NCBI GenBank assembly: GCA_958450325.1
Contig: OY288253.1
Coordinates: 61,566,266-61,630,265 of the forward strand
Length of the DNA: 64,000 bases
Reading direction: 5' to 3'
DNA from: Agrostemma githago
Lineage: Eukaryota > Streptophyta > Magnoliopsida > Caryophyllales > Caryophyllaceae
In this document: positions 35,746 to 46,843 of the stretch, one piece after another
Numbering within the stretch: the first letter of the stretch is position 1
How the letters are laid out: the number at the start of each line of letters is the position of its first letter
Notes under the pieces: model-generated
Database searches by the model: none
Seen by the model: only the letters and a program-made list of their open reading frames with translations
Told to the model about the DNA's origin: nothing
Translations under genes and position numbers: made by a program

Positions 35746-38700
35746 ATGACAGGAGGAGTGAACTTTGACGACCCTAACTTCTTGGAACACCTAAAGAAAG
35801 CATTGGAGAACTACCAGCCCATGAATTCTCGTTTCCAAGCAAGAAGAGAGCCGGTGGACAAAATCAAAGTGAACGAACTCCCTGAGTTCATTGAAGGTAC
35901 TGATCCTGAAGTCTACTTGGAATGGGAAAGAAACATTGAGAAGCTTTTTGACTTCAAAGACTTGGAGGACGAGGAGAGGTGCAAGTATGCAATTCTGAAG
36001 CTAAGCAAAGGGGCTTCTCTTTGGTATGAAGGGCTGAAGATACAACGCACCAGGGATGGGAAGGGTAAGATTTCTTCTTGGGAATCCTTGAAACGAAAGC
36101 TACGCAAGAGGTATGTCCCATCTACACATAAGTTGTCCTTATACAAAAGGATTGCTAATCTCGTACAAGGAAGGATGAGTGTTAGCGAGTACATTGAGGA
36201 GTTTGAAAACTTGTTGTTAATGGGGGAAGTAGAGGAAAACGAAGAGATAAAAATGGCTAGATTCTTACGTGGGTTAAATCGTAGTACTGCTAATACAGTT
36301 GATTTATGTCCATACTCTGATTTTGATACATTGTGTGGGTTATGTTTAAAAATTGAAGCACAAGGGAAAACTAAGTATGAAAATGAGTCTAGTAGGAGTC
36401 ATACTTGGTCACGAGGTGAGGGGAGTAACAAGGCAAATTCAGTTAACACTAATCAACCCCTTTCCATTAAGAGTAACCCGACTCAACCCACAAATAAGAC
36501 ACCCACTGAAACTAGTTTGTCCAAGGTACGTTGCTTCAAGTGCCAAGGCTTTGGTCACTATAAAAATGCGTGTCCTAATAAGAGAGTCGTTACCTTGAGA
36601 GAAATAATGCCTTTTAGAGAGGAGATGTGGGAGGAGGAGCAACACATAGGGGCTGTGTTTAATGAGGGAGAGAAAGAAGAGGATGAAGAAAGAGAGGACT
36701 ATGAACCCCCAACGTATGATACTGTTTTGGTACTACGTACACTTCATGCCAACCCCATCCCACACAACACTGAACAAAGGGATCAACTCTTCCACACTAA
36801 GTGTCAAGTTAACAACAAATGGTGTAGCTTGATCATTGATGGGGGTAGTTGCACAAATGTTGCCTCAACTGAAATGGTAACTAAATTAGGCCTAACCACC
36901 ACTAGTCACCCTAGACCGTATGCACTACATTGGTTGGACGATGGAAACAAAGTAAGGGTCACTAAGCAAGTAAGAGTAGGCTTAACCATGGGGTCTTATG
37001 TCGATGAGGTTTTATGTGATGTCATTCCTATGGATGCGTGTCATATACTTTTGGGACGTCCTTGGCAGTTTGATAGGGATGTAGTACACCATGGGAGGAA
37101 GAATGAATACGAGTTAAGGGATAGGGGAAAGAAAATCATGCTAAAACCCATGACTCCTCAAGCTGTTAGAGCTATGGCAGCCAACAAAACTAAGAAGCCT
37201 AACCTCACCATATTTGCTAGTGAGAGTGAAGTAGAACAGGCTTTACAAGGGGGGGAACGTGTCTTTGTCATGGTTGCTAGAGAGGAACCCTTAGTAGTTG
37301 AGAATGATCTTGGGAGAAAACCATTTGAGGAATTGTTACATGAGTTTGAGGACGTTTTCCCTGAGGAATTACCAGTTGGTTTACCACCTATTCGAGGCAT
37401 AGAACATCAAATCGACCTCGTTCCAGGAGCAGCCTTACCAAATAATAAGGCAGCCTATAGGTGTAATCCAGAGGAGACTAAGGAATTGCAAAGACAAATT
37501 GATGAGTTAATGAGTCGAGGTTATGTACGTGAAAGCCTTAGTCCTTGTGCTGTTCCAGTCCTTTTAGTACCTAAGAAAGATGGAACTTGGAGAATGTGTG
37601 TGGATAGTAGGGCAGTTAACAACATTACCATCAAATATAGATTTCCTATTCCAAGATTGGATGATATGTTGGATGAGCTTCATGGGGCTGTGATCTTCTC
37701 CAAAATCGACTTGAGAAGTGGGTATCATCAAATTAGAATGAGAGAGGGGGATGAATGGAAGACAACCTTCAAGACCAAGCATGGGCTCTATGAATGGACG
37801 GTTATGCCATTTGGTCTCACCAACGCTCCAAGCACATTCATGAGGCTAATGAATGAAGTCCTCAAGGCCTATTTAGGTCGATTCATTGTGGTTTATTTGG
37901 ATGATATTCTTGTTTATAGCAGGTCTTTGGCGGAGCATATGGAGCACTTAAGGCTGCTATTTACAACACTACGCAAACAACAACTCTTTGGTAAGAGGGA
38001 GAAGTGTGCTTTCTTTGTAGAAAGTGTGGTGTTCCTTGGCTATGTGGTGTCCAAAGATGGAGTATCCGTTGATCAAACCAAGGTAGAATCCATCCGTACT
38101 TGGCCAATTCCTTCCACCATTACTGAAGTAAGATCATTCCATGGTTTGGCTTCCTTCTACAGAAGGTTCATTAAGGACTTTAGTACCATCAAAAGTCCTA
38201 TCACCGAATGTTTGAAGAAAGGTACGTTCGTTTGGTCCAAGGCTGCCCAAGATGCTTTTGAAGACATCAAGGAGAAGTTGTGCTCCGCTCCTATTCTAGC
38301 TCTTCCTGATTTCTCTCAACCATTCGAGGTTGAATGTGACGCTAGTGGAGTAGGAATTGGTGCTGTCCTCGTGCAAAATAGACGCCCCATTGCCTTCTTT
38401 TCAGAAAAACTCAATGGAGCAAGGCTAAATTATTGCACCTACGACAAGGAATTCTATGCCATAGTAAGAGCTCTAGATCATTGGAGTCATTATCTTCGTA
38501 CTAACCACTTTATTCTCCATTCAGATCGTGAGTCCCTAAAGTACATCAATGGCCAACAAAAACTAAGTCCAAGGCATGCCAAGTGGGTGGAATTCTTGCA
38601 ATCCTTTCATTTCTCTTCAAAGTACAAGGACGGTAAAAGTAACGTGGTGGCTGATGCATTATCTCGCCGCTACACTCTATTGTCTACTTTGGATGTTAGA

Positions 38701-39956
38701 TTGCTTGGGTTTGAAACTCTAAAGGATTACTACACAAATGATGCTGATTTTGGTGAAGCTTTCACCAAATGCAAGGAAGGAGCCTTTGACGAGTTTGTTT
38801 TGCAGGAAGGATTTCTTTTCAAGGGAAATCGACTTTGTGTTCCCAAACACCCCATCAGAGAGTTGCTGGTTAGGGAAGCTCATGGGGGAGGATTAGCGGG
38901 TCATTTTGGCATTACAAGAACATTGGAAGTCTTAAAGGAGCACTTCTTTTGGCCAAAGATGCAAGGGAGCGTCCAAAATATAGTAAGCAAGTGTGTGACT
39001 TGCCAATTTGCCAAGAGTTCTTTCAAGCCAGGAGCCTATATGCCCTTGCCCACTCCTAAAAGACCATGGGAAGATGTGTCCATGGACTTCATCGTGGCTT
39101 TGCCAAGAACAGCTAGGGGGAAAGATGCTATCATGGTGGTGGTAGACCGGTTCTCAAAAATGGCTCACTTCATTGTTTGTCACAAAACCGATGATGCTAG
39201 CAATGTAGCCGACTTATACTTCAAAGAAGTGGTGCGTCTTCATGGAGTACCTAAATCCATTGTCTCGGATCGTGACTCAAAGCTCCTTAGCTATTTTTGG
39301 AACACATTATGGAGGAAGGTAGGAACCAAGCTATTATTTAGCACTTCTCATCATCCACAAACAGATGGACAAACAGAAGTTACCAATCGCACCTTAGGCA
39401 CATTGCTAAGAGGCCTTGTGAGCAAGACTCAAAAGGATTGGGATGTCAAGCTTGCACACGCTGAGTTCGCTTACAATCGTTCTCCTACTTATGCTACCTC
39501 TCATTCTCCTTTTGAGGCCGTGTATGGAATCAATCCTTATATGCCCTTGGACCTGATTCCTCTACCTAAGGATGAGTTAGTCCACAAAGATGCGGAGTCA
39601 AAACTTAAATCCATGATAAAACTCCACGAGCAAATTCGAGAAAGGATCAAGGAGGTAAATGAAGCCTACAAAAGAAGATCCAACAAAAACAGGAAACCAA
39701 GACTTTTCCAAGAGGGTGACTTAGTTTGGGTTCACTTGAGAAAGGAGAGGTTTCCAAGCAAAAGGAAGAACAAGTTAATGCCACGAGCAGAAGGTCCATA
39801 CAAGATCATATCAAAGGTAAACGACAATGCTTACAAGGTGGAGTTACCGGATGATTATGGAGTTCATGCCACGTTCAATGTGGGATACCTTTCTCCTTAT
39901 CTTGATGATGATGGCATTTCAGAATTGAGGACAATTCCTTTTCAAGGGGGAGGAGA
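35746..39956 (+). CDS. Chromovirus gag-pol polyprotein, open frame
   Basis: A single uninterrupted frame from the first ATG after the primer site. Order with approximate residues: Gag 30-220; CCHC knuckle CFKCQGFGHYKNAC near 262; aspartic protease IIDGGSC near 363; reverse transcriptase, IDLRSGYHQI near 654 and catalytic YLDD near 717; RNase H, VECDASG near 862; integrase HHCC near 1050-1085 and catalytic residues in MDFI (1113), SDRDSK (1174) and TEVTNRT (1210); a chromo/CR-like C-terminus near 1380. The frame runs past the 3' LTR start and stops at 40206, but codons after 39977 come from the inserted Athila LTR. The native tail is visible only in the 5' LTR. No other damage was seen. Confidence 0.85.
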
Positions 39957-39977
39957 TGATCCGAATGAAGAAGCAAC
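39957..39977 (+). repeat. Stub of the chromovirus 3' LTR
   Basis: Twenty-one bases identical to the start of the 5' LTR (TGATCCGAATGAAG and onward to GCAAC), cut by the start of the Athila LTR at 39978. GCAAC would be the target duplication to look for on the far side. Confidence 0.85.
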
Positions 39978-40182
39978 TGATGCGCGTATTTTATATACAC
40001 TTTTTATGCTCTTATTACGCGCATTCTCGTGTTTATTGAATAGTGAAAACTATTATTTTGCCCCGAATTGGCTACTTTGTGGTGTGTATTGTCCTTTTGC
40101 AGGAACAGAAGACAAAGGAGCTAAAACGAACCAAAACCGCGCCAAAACCAAGCTGGAAAATTGTTGTTCGCTGAAACGAGCG

Positions 40183-40327
40183 ATAGTCGACCGACTATCA
40201 GAATAGTCGGCCGACCACGACGATAGTCGACCGACTATTACAATAGTCGGCCGACTATTCTGGAGCTTTTGAAATCAAGTTGATGAGTGATTAGTCGACC
40301 GACTATTACAATAGTCGGCCGACTATT
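40183..40327 (+). repeat. Six paired palindromes in Athila U3
   Basis: ATAGTCGACCGACTAT (7-bp arms, AC centre) alternates with AATAGTCGGCCGACTATT (perfect 18-bp palindrome). Centres are at 40190.5, 40210.5, 40230.5, 40250.5, 40298.5 and 40318.5: exact 20-bp steps within pairs and between the first two pairs. The second copy is degraded on one arm. The array ends 89 bp before the TATA box. Confidence 0.95.
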
Positions 40328-40415
40328 TCCTGGACTGCGGGCAGATTTCGTGATCAGCAAGGAATTTCCTAAACGCAAAAGAGTTTCCTAAACAGTTTTT
40401 AACCCATTCAATTTG

Positions 40416-40424
40416 TATAAATAG
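40416..40424 (+). promoter_or_regulatory. TATA box of the Athila LTR
   Basis: TATAAATAG lies in an otherwise unremarkable context, followed about 30-60 bp downstream by a pyrimidine-rich leader. It marks the U3/R promoter. Confidence 0.75.
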
Positions 40425-41403
40425 GGCTTTGGGAGCCACATTAGAAATCATCTCTCCTAACATCTCTTAACTTCTCCCTTATTCTATTTTACTTCTCTTT
40501 AGATTTCTATTAGATTTCTTCTCTACTTTTATTCTCTCTAGTTTAATTTCTTCCCACAACTCGGTTATTGTAAAACTCTCGGATTCGAATCGCCTTCATT
40601 CCTTTTGGTAATCTTATCTAATCTTTTTTCCTTCTTCTTTGTTCTTGATTGTTTCCTTCTTCATATTTAATTATTCTTAATTATTGTTTTATATTTGTCG
40701 TAAATTTATTATTATTCGTGATGTTTAATCTAGTGAATTCTTTTATTAATCTTGTTGTTCTTGAATTAATTATGAGTAGCTAATTTCCCTCGCTAGGATT
40801 TAGGGGATCTGCGAATTGAATGTGGTCGCTAAATAATTTATAGATCTGTCAATGATATTGTGTCTGAGTTGTCACTTGTAGCATATAATCGCGATTAGTC
40901 AGTTAATGCGCATGATTGATTAATTGAATCTGGTAAACTTGAACCTAAGATCGGAAGCCTGGTAAAAGTTAGACCTGCTACAACACATTAGTTTGCCCTA
41001 ATAAGATCGGAAGCCTTTAGACGCATGCTAGGGTGAATAGCGGACCGGAAGGACCTTTTCAATACCCCTTAGACCAATATCTGCGACAGACCTGTGACTT
41101 AGACCGTGACCATATGAGATTCGTAGTGAACCGACAATCCTAGTTTTCTCTCCATATATTTATTCATCTTCATTCGTCTTATTTTATTTTAGTTATTTCT
41201 TTTCTCCTAATTCTCTTCTTTTCATTACTTTAGTTTAGATAAAAACAAAACACAAAACCCCCAATTTGGTTACTTAGATAGACTTCAATTGCAAGTAGAA
41301 TTTATTTGTCTCCTTGTGGATTCGACCTGACTTCCCTAGCTATATTTTTAGTTAGACCTAAGTTGGTTATCTTTGATAGGTATACGACTAGCTTATCAAA
41401 TTT

Positions 41404-41421
41404 TGGCGCCGTTGTCGGGGA
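41404..41421 (+). other. Primer binding site, Athila type
   Basis: TGGCGCCGTTGTCGGGGA lies five bases after the LTR end. This is the primer-site sequence commonly seen in Athila-lineage elements, usually assigned to Asp-tRNA. Confidence 0.85.
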
Positions 41422-41517
41422 GACGGTTAATTTTACTTGTCTTTTTAGTTTATCTTTTGTCTCAGGGAACTTACGTTCCTTGAGACGGTTCTCATATTTT
41501 CCTTCTTAGTTCTGTGT

Positions 41518-44500
41518 ATGCCCAGGTCTAACAGGTGCGAGATTCATCCTTTTGATCCCGAACCTGAGAAGACTTTACGAGCTAGACGGAGTTTTTGGAG
41601 GGAAATTCGTCAAGCGGAAAAATCTAATTCGCTTGACCCAGTTTTCGCTAATCTGGAAGCGGAATATTCGTCCCACGAAGAGGACAACTCAAGCACCAAG
41701 TCAGACGCCGAGTCAGATATCTCAGTTCTGATCATGCCGCCGAAGCTTTCCACTCACTCCGAGCCGACTCAGGCTAACATCCCAAAAGGATGGAAGCTAC
41801 CGACTCCTACCACCGGCTCTTTCGAGATTCGTCCCGCTTATATCAATTTAGTGGAGCGAAATACCTTCTCGGGCAATAAAAACGAAGACCTCGGGCAGCA
41901 TATGGAAATATTCACTGATTATTGTTGTTCAATTCCAGTTGCTCCCGAGGTAACGCAAGAACAAGTAATGGAGGCCTTATTTCCATTTTCTCTTGCAGGT
42001 CCAGCCCGTAGATGGTATCGAGATTTGGACAAAGATGCAGCCAACATCAATGACTGGAATTCATTGGCGCTCGCTTTTTATAAGCATTACTACCCTCCTC
42101 AGCGCACTAATCAGATACAGAGTCAAATAACCAGTTTTAAGCAAGGACCATTGGAAGATCTACATGAAACATGGACTAGATTTAAGGATCTAGTCCGCTC
42201 TATTCCTCACCACGGTTTTGAACCATGGTTTTTATGTAATCAATTTTATAACGGTTTATTTGATGATAATCGTGCTATTCTTGATGGTGCAGCTAACGGA
42301 CGTTTCCAAAACAACGTTGATGATGACAAGGGTTGGAAATTGATCGAGGAGATGGCCACGCATCGAGCCGAATATGGAAATCCGAGGGGTAGTGTTCGGG
42401 TAGCCGCGGCGGAAACTAGTGAGATTATGGCTCAATTTGATCATCTTCATGCCCGTCTCGACAAAATTCAGAATCCGCCTCATAAAAACGAGTCGAATCA
42501 GCAAACTGTCCATGCCATGATCAAACAGGAGGCAATGTGTGAGCGATGTGGTATAGAAGGCCATAGCGCAGGGGAATGTATGACCGGGATGGAACAAGTT
42601 CTAGCTTTTCAACACTTCAAGCAATGTAATCCCTATTCTAATTACTACAATGAGAGGACTAGGGAGCATCCGAACTTCAGTTGGACGAGTCAGAATGTGT
42701 TGAACCCAGTTCCTCAGCCGAAGCAACAAGCTTATGTTCCGCCTCATCGCGGACAACAACAAGGCTTCCAAAAGCCTCTAGCTCTTCCACCGCCAACTCA
42801 ACCTCTTGCTATTCTTCCTCCACCACCTGTGACTCCGGCTCCAGTTCCTAGTGAATATCAGGAATTGAAGAGTATGATGCAATCTCTCATGATCCAGATG
42901 CAGAAAAGTGACCAATCTAAAGATGCACAGATCAAGGTGTTGGAGACGCAGGTGGCGCAGCTTGCCACAAATCAGTCTGCTAGGCTACCAGGCACACTAC
43001 CGTCACAGCCGGAAAAACAGCATGATACGGCCAACGCGATTCAGCTTCGAAGCGGCCTTACTTATAACGAGCCCAAGATGCCTAGTTATGATAATTCTGT
43101 TAATGTGGAGGATGTAATTGAGGATGTAATAGTTGATGATGTATCGTTAAAAACTGCTGAAACTGCTGTGAATGACGAACTGGTCAATAATAGTCGACCG
43201 ACTACTAATAATAGTCGACCGACTATCATTGACAGATTAACAGAAACTGCAGGTGAGGAGGAAAATAGTCGACCGACTATCCCTGATAGTCGACCGACTA
43301 TTGATAATAGTCGACCGACTATCCCTGATAGTCGGCCGACTATTCCAGAGACAGGATCCAGATCCGAGACGATCGCTGCTGATAAGTCGTCTGATGCTGA
43401 AGTGGAAACGGGTGTTCTACAAGATAAAGCTACTGAACAGATCAGAATTCAAGTTCCTTTTCCTAGCCGGTTGAAGAACAAGAAGATCGAGAATCAGTTC
43501 AGTAAGTTTATGGAGGTCGTCAAAAATCTCCAGGTAACCGTTCCCTTCACGGAATTAATTACCCAGGTACCCTCTTACGCAAAATTTATGAAAGATATTC
43601 TGACCCGTAAGAGGAACTTTAATGAACATGAGACTATTGCCTTTACTGCTGAGTGTAGTGCTCTAATTCAGAGTAAGTCTCCACCCAAACTGAAAGACCC
43701 GGGTAGTTTTTCCATACCATGCACCCATGTAATCGATAAAGCTTTATGTGATTTGGGTGCAAGTGTCAGTGTCATGCCCTATTCAGTTTGCGAGAAACTG
43801 AATATGGGTCAGCTTAAAGTCACAAGTGTGACTCTTCAGATGGCTGATAGGTCAGTCAAACGTCCCCTAGAAGATGTCCCTGTTAGGATAGGTAAATTCT
43901 TTATACCTGTTGATTTCATTGTTTTAGATATGGCTGAGGATACTCAAATTCCTATAATTCTGGGTAGGCCGTTTCTACATACTGCAGGGGCTATTATAGA
44001 TGTCAAGCACGGACGCTTGACTTTAGAGGTGGGGGATGATAAAGTGACCTTTAATTTGGCCAACACATTAGCTAAGCCTATGATCGAGGATACTTGTTAT
44101 TCATTAGATATTATCGATGAAGTTATTCTTGATGTTTGTACGGGTTCCCTGAGTAGGGACCCGCTCGAGGCTTTGACATGTTTAGACACTTGTGCAGGTG
44201 ATAAGACTAACAATGATGCTGTGTGGGATATTTTAGGAGATACACAGAAACTGACGAGCATCGACGGAGAAGTGGTAAATAGGTTGGTAGATACTTCTTA
44301 TGCTGTAGAGGTAACCAAACCCGACCTGAAACCTCTTCCGTCTCATCTTAAGTATGTATTTCTAGACGATTCTGAGTCTTATCCCGTCATCGTAAGTAAT
44401 AAATTAGATGAGAACCAACTTTCTGCTTTGTTGGTCGTTCTTAAAAAGAACAAGAATGCATTAGGTTACAGTCTAGATGACCTTAAGGGAATTAGTCCCG

Positions 44501-44760
44501 ATATTTGCATGCATCGAATTGAACTGGAAGAGGATCGCCGACCTGTTAGACAGGGTCAACGTAAGTTGAACCCGAAAATGCAGGAAGTAGTAATGAAAGA
44601 AGTGATGAAGTTATTAGACGCAGGTATAATTTATTCTGTCGGTCACTCTAAATGGGTGAGTCCTGTTCAGGTCGTCCCGAAGAAAGGTGGGACGACCGTG
44701 GTAAAAAACGATAAAAATGAATTAATACCTAATTGTAACGGGATGGCGGATGTGTATTGA
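41518..44760 (+). pseudogene. Athila gag-protease with truncated RT
   Basis: The open frame encodes 1080 aa. Gag resembles the Athila capsid region (residues about 100-310, with FPFSLAGPARRWYRDL and FYNGLFDDNR) and has a CX2CX4HX4C knuckle near residue 340. A proline-rich segment is followed by a low-complexity block of SRPT repeats at residues about 558-611, encoded by the same palindromes as in the LTR. The aspartic protease reads DLGASVSVMPYSVCEKL near residue 743. The reverse transcriptase starts near 1020 (LLDAGIIYSVGHSKWVSPVQ). A frameshift near 44732 ends the frame; the correct frame continues (WRMCIDYRQLN) only to 44843, where unrelated LTR-like sequence begins. The rest of RT, RNase H and integrase are missing. 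Confidence 0.85.
43189..43345 (+). repeat. LTR palindromes inside the gag reading frame
   Basis: Six copies of the LTR palindrome core (five with TCGACCGA, the last with TCGGCCGA) have centres at 43197.5, 43218.5, 43272.5, 43293.5, 43314.5 and 43335.5. All steps are 21 bp except one of 54. All are in the same reading frame and read as seven-residue repeats containing NSRPT or DSRPT. Confidence 0.95.
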
Positions 44761-45187
44761 TTATAGACAATTAAATGCCGCCACAAAAAAAGATCACTTC
44801 CCTCTTCCGTTTATCGATCAAATGGTAGAAAGGTTAGCCTCACTGATAAGTGTAGTTTGTAGTGCCTATTTTCATTGTATTTCGGTCCCATTTTCCTTGT
44901 AGAATCGCTCCTTGGGAGCGGTTTAGGGGCTTCTTATGCTTCCTTTAGTTCGTTTCAGGTTCCCGAGACCGATTTGGAAGAGTTGGAGCGATTCCGACTC
45001 TATACATACACATTTTGGAGCCAACGAGATAAAGGAACGACGACTCGATGCCTTGGAATCGACCCCGAGACCTTGGGGCCCAATCCCGAGCCTCCGAGAC
45101 CCGATCCCGAGCCCCGAGAATCGGTGAGAAGTCCATGTGAGGCAAGAAGGAACCAAAAAAGTTCATATTGGGGGCCTACAAGACCCA

Positions 45188-45330
45188 TCCCGATCGGGAA
45201 GGCCTAAAACCCGATCGGGATAAGGTGCACAGAAGACGTAGCTACTGTGAAGAGTTCCCGATCGGGATCACATATTCCCGATCGGGAAAGTGGCCGGTTC
45301 CCGGTCGGGATTTCCCTTCCCGATCGGGAA
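45188..45330 (+). repeat. Six paired CCCGATCGGG palindromes
   Basis: Perfect 10-14 bp palindromes around CCCGATCGGG, with one imperfect copy (CCCGGTCGGG). Centres are at 45193.5 and 45214.5, 45261.5 and 45281.5, 45304.5 and 45323.5: three pairs with spacings of 21, 20 and 19 bp. The array ends 55 bp before the TATA box. Confidence 0.95.
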
Positions 45331-45384
45331 AGTCCCAGTTCGTGTTCCGCGTCTTTTCTTTCAATTCCTTCCCACTTGTAACCC

Positions 45385-45392
45385 TATATATA
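45385..45392 (+). promoter_or_regulatory. TATA box of the orphan LTR
   Basis: TATATATA in ACCCTATATATACTTCCC, directly downstream of the palindrome array and upstream of a pyrimidine-rich leader. Confidence 0.65.
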
Positions 45393-46587
45393 CTTCCCTC
45401 TTGTATTGTTTATGGATCTGACATTAGTTTAGCCTCTCTTAAGCCTCTCTACAACATATAAACCCTAGATTTAGTTCCTCATATTAGTTTGAATCTCTCA
45501 TTAATCCTTAGTTAATCCTAGTTAATCCTAGTTAATTAGTGCTTGTATTAAGAAGATACTTGAAGACTTCTCCAAGATTGACAACCTTGGGATTATTTGG
45601 GTTTCTCTTTTATGCAAGATTTCATCTTTTCCCTCATCTAGTGTTGGTATAATCTTTCTTTTCTCTTGTTTATTGTTATTGAATCAAGTTTTAATCTTTA
45701 CTTAGTGTTTGTTATTATTGATTGTTATTGTTCTTGATGATGAATGTTATGGTTATGGTGATGTTTTCTCTTTTTATTGTTGTGGTTAGTTTGTTCATGA
45801 GTGAGTAGTTTACTTGTGGGTTAGTAGGGGGATTAAGGGTAGATTATGGGTGATTAGGGCTTGATTGGGGGTAAAGGGTGAATCTTTGTTGTTAGTCACA
45901 TATTTGGCACACCATGTGTTTGTTGATATGCTTGTATGAGTTGTAGTGGCCATGCTTCTCATGCTAGTCTTCTTCTACCCATTGTATGCTTTGTGTGTGG
46001 ACATGTTGAGCATTGTCGTCGACATCGGTTTAAGTTGCTATCGCCCGGACCGAACCTAGCAATTAGGAGGCACCTACACCCTTAATCAACCCAAGTCACC
46101 CTACTACACTTATGAACCCGACCTAACCCACTCTCTTCCTTCCATATTTGATACATCTTGTTAGTTAGTCATCATTTCCTTTAGTTTGTTAGTTAGTTCG
46201 ATTATTAGCATTGTTTAGCACTTCTCTTTAGTTTGCTAGTTGGTTCGTGTTTAGTTATCCTAGCTTAACTTTGTTTAGCCTAGTTGATTGTTAGTCTACT
46301 TCCTACTTCTCCTCTCATCAAAATTCATCTAGTAGTAGTTCTTTGTGTTTGTTTGGTAGCATAGTCTTGTTTTAGGCCGATTTAGTCTAAACCTTGCAAT
46401 ACTGTCTCCGTGGACACGACCCGACTTACCCTAACTACCGTTAGGTGCTAGTTGGCTACTTATTTGGTGGTGGGTGATTTTTTCGCTGCTTCCTGGGTTC
46501 TGTCGCGAGTCTCAAGGGTCGATTTCAGCATCAAATTTCAGTCTTTGGCTTGGTTTTACGTCAGATTCCTGCTTTTACTTCCCAAGT

Positions 46588-46800
46588 TTGTTGATTTCAT
46601 CCACATTATATGTTTTTACCCAAATTTCAGTTTTGAAATTAGGGTTTTGAGTTCAATTGATTTGGGGTTTTTTGTGGATTTCTGCTACTACTTCATTTAT
46701 TTACCCAAATTTGTTGATTTCATCCACATAATAGTATTTTTACCCAAATTTCAGTCTTGAAATTAGGGTTTTGATTTCAATTGATTTGGGGGTTTTTGTG
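46588..46800 (+). repeat. Diverged direct repeat of about 90 bp
   Basis: The segments 46588-46676 and 46711-46800 share TTGTTGATTTCATCCACAT, ACCCAAATTTCAG, TTGAAATTAGGGTTTTG and TTCAATTGATTTGG in the same order. The repeat forms the untranslated leader just before the env-like frame. Confidence 0.8.
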
Positions 46801-46843
46801 TGAGTAGTACACCAAGTCTGATTTCAGCTATTTCAGGTCCAAT

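Larger units (their letters stand above)
35002..39977 (+). mobile_element. CRM/Reina-type chromovirus, 3' LTR interrupted
   Basis: It comprises the 5' LTR (35002-35704), an initiator-Met-tRNA primer site (35709-35720), one long polyprotein frame, and the first 21 bp of the 3' LTR (39957-39977), after which the Athila element begins. The sequence at 35002, TGATCCGAATGAAG, recurs at 39957, which fixes the LTR start. The left flank GCAAT (34997-35001) should be repeated beyond the right edge of the stack. Assignment to the CRM/Reina branch rests on the protease and integrase C-terminal wording and on pol running into the LTR. Confidence 0.8.
39978..41398 (+). repeat. 5' LTR of the Athila-type element
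   Basis: The LTR is 1421 bp, starting TGATGCGCGTATTTTATATA and ending GCTTATCA. It contains six CG-centred palindromes (40183-40327) upstream of a TATA box (40416-40424) and the usual Athila phrase CTTGTGGATTCGACCTGACT near its 3' end. Confidence 0.88.
44844..46440 (+). mobile_element. Orphan LTR-like block inside the Athila element
   Basis: The sequence changes abruptly at 44844 to TGATAAGTGTAG, a plausible LTR start. It then shows a palindrome array (45188-45330), a TATA box (45385-45392) and a 3' part with the Athila-LTR-like phrase CTCCGTGGACACGACCCGAC near 46410. No primer site follows and no second copy exists in the window. The right border is uncertain. It could be a solo LTR with adjacent deletion, or the 5' LTR of a second Athila-type element fused by recombination. 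Confidence 0.6.

Noticed and set aside
39957..40206. The last 76 codons of the chromovirus frame as a real protein domain
   Set aside because: They are translated from the inserted Athila LTR; the same peptide appears from the other LTR copy at 49908-50180.
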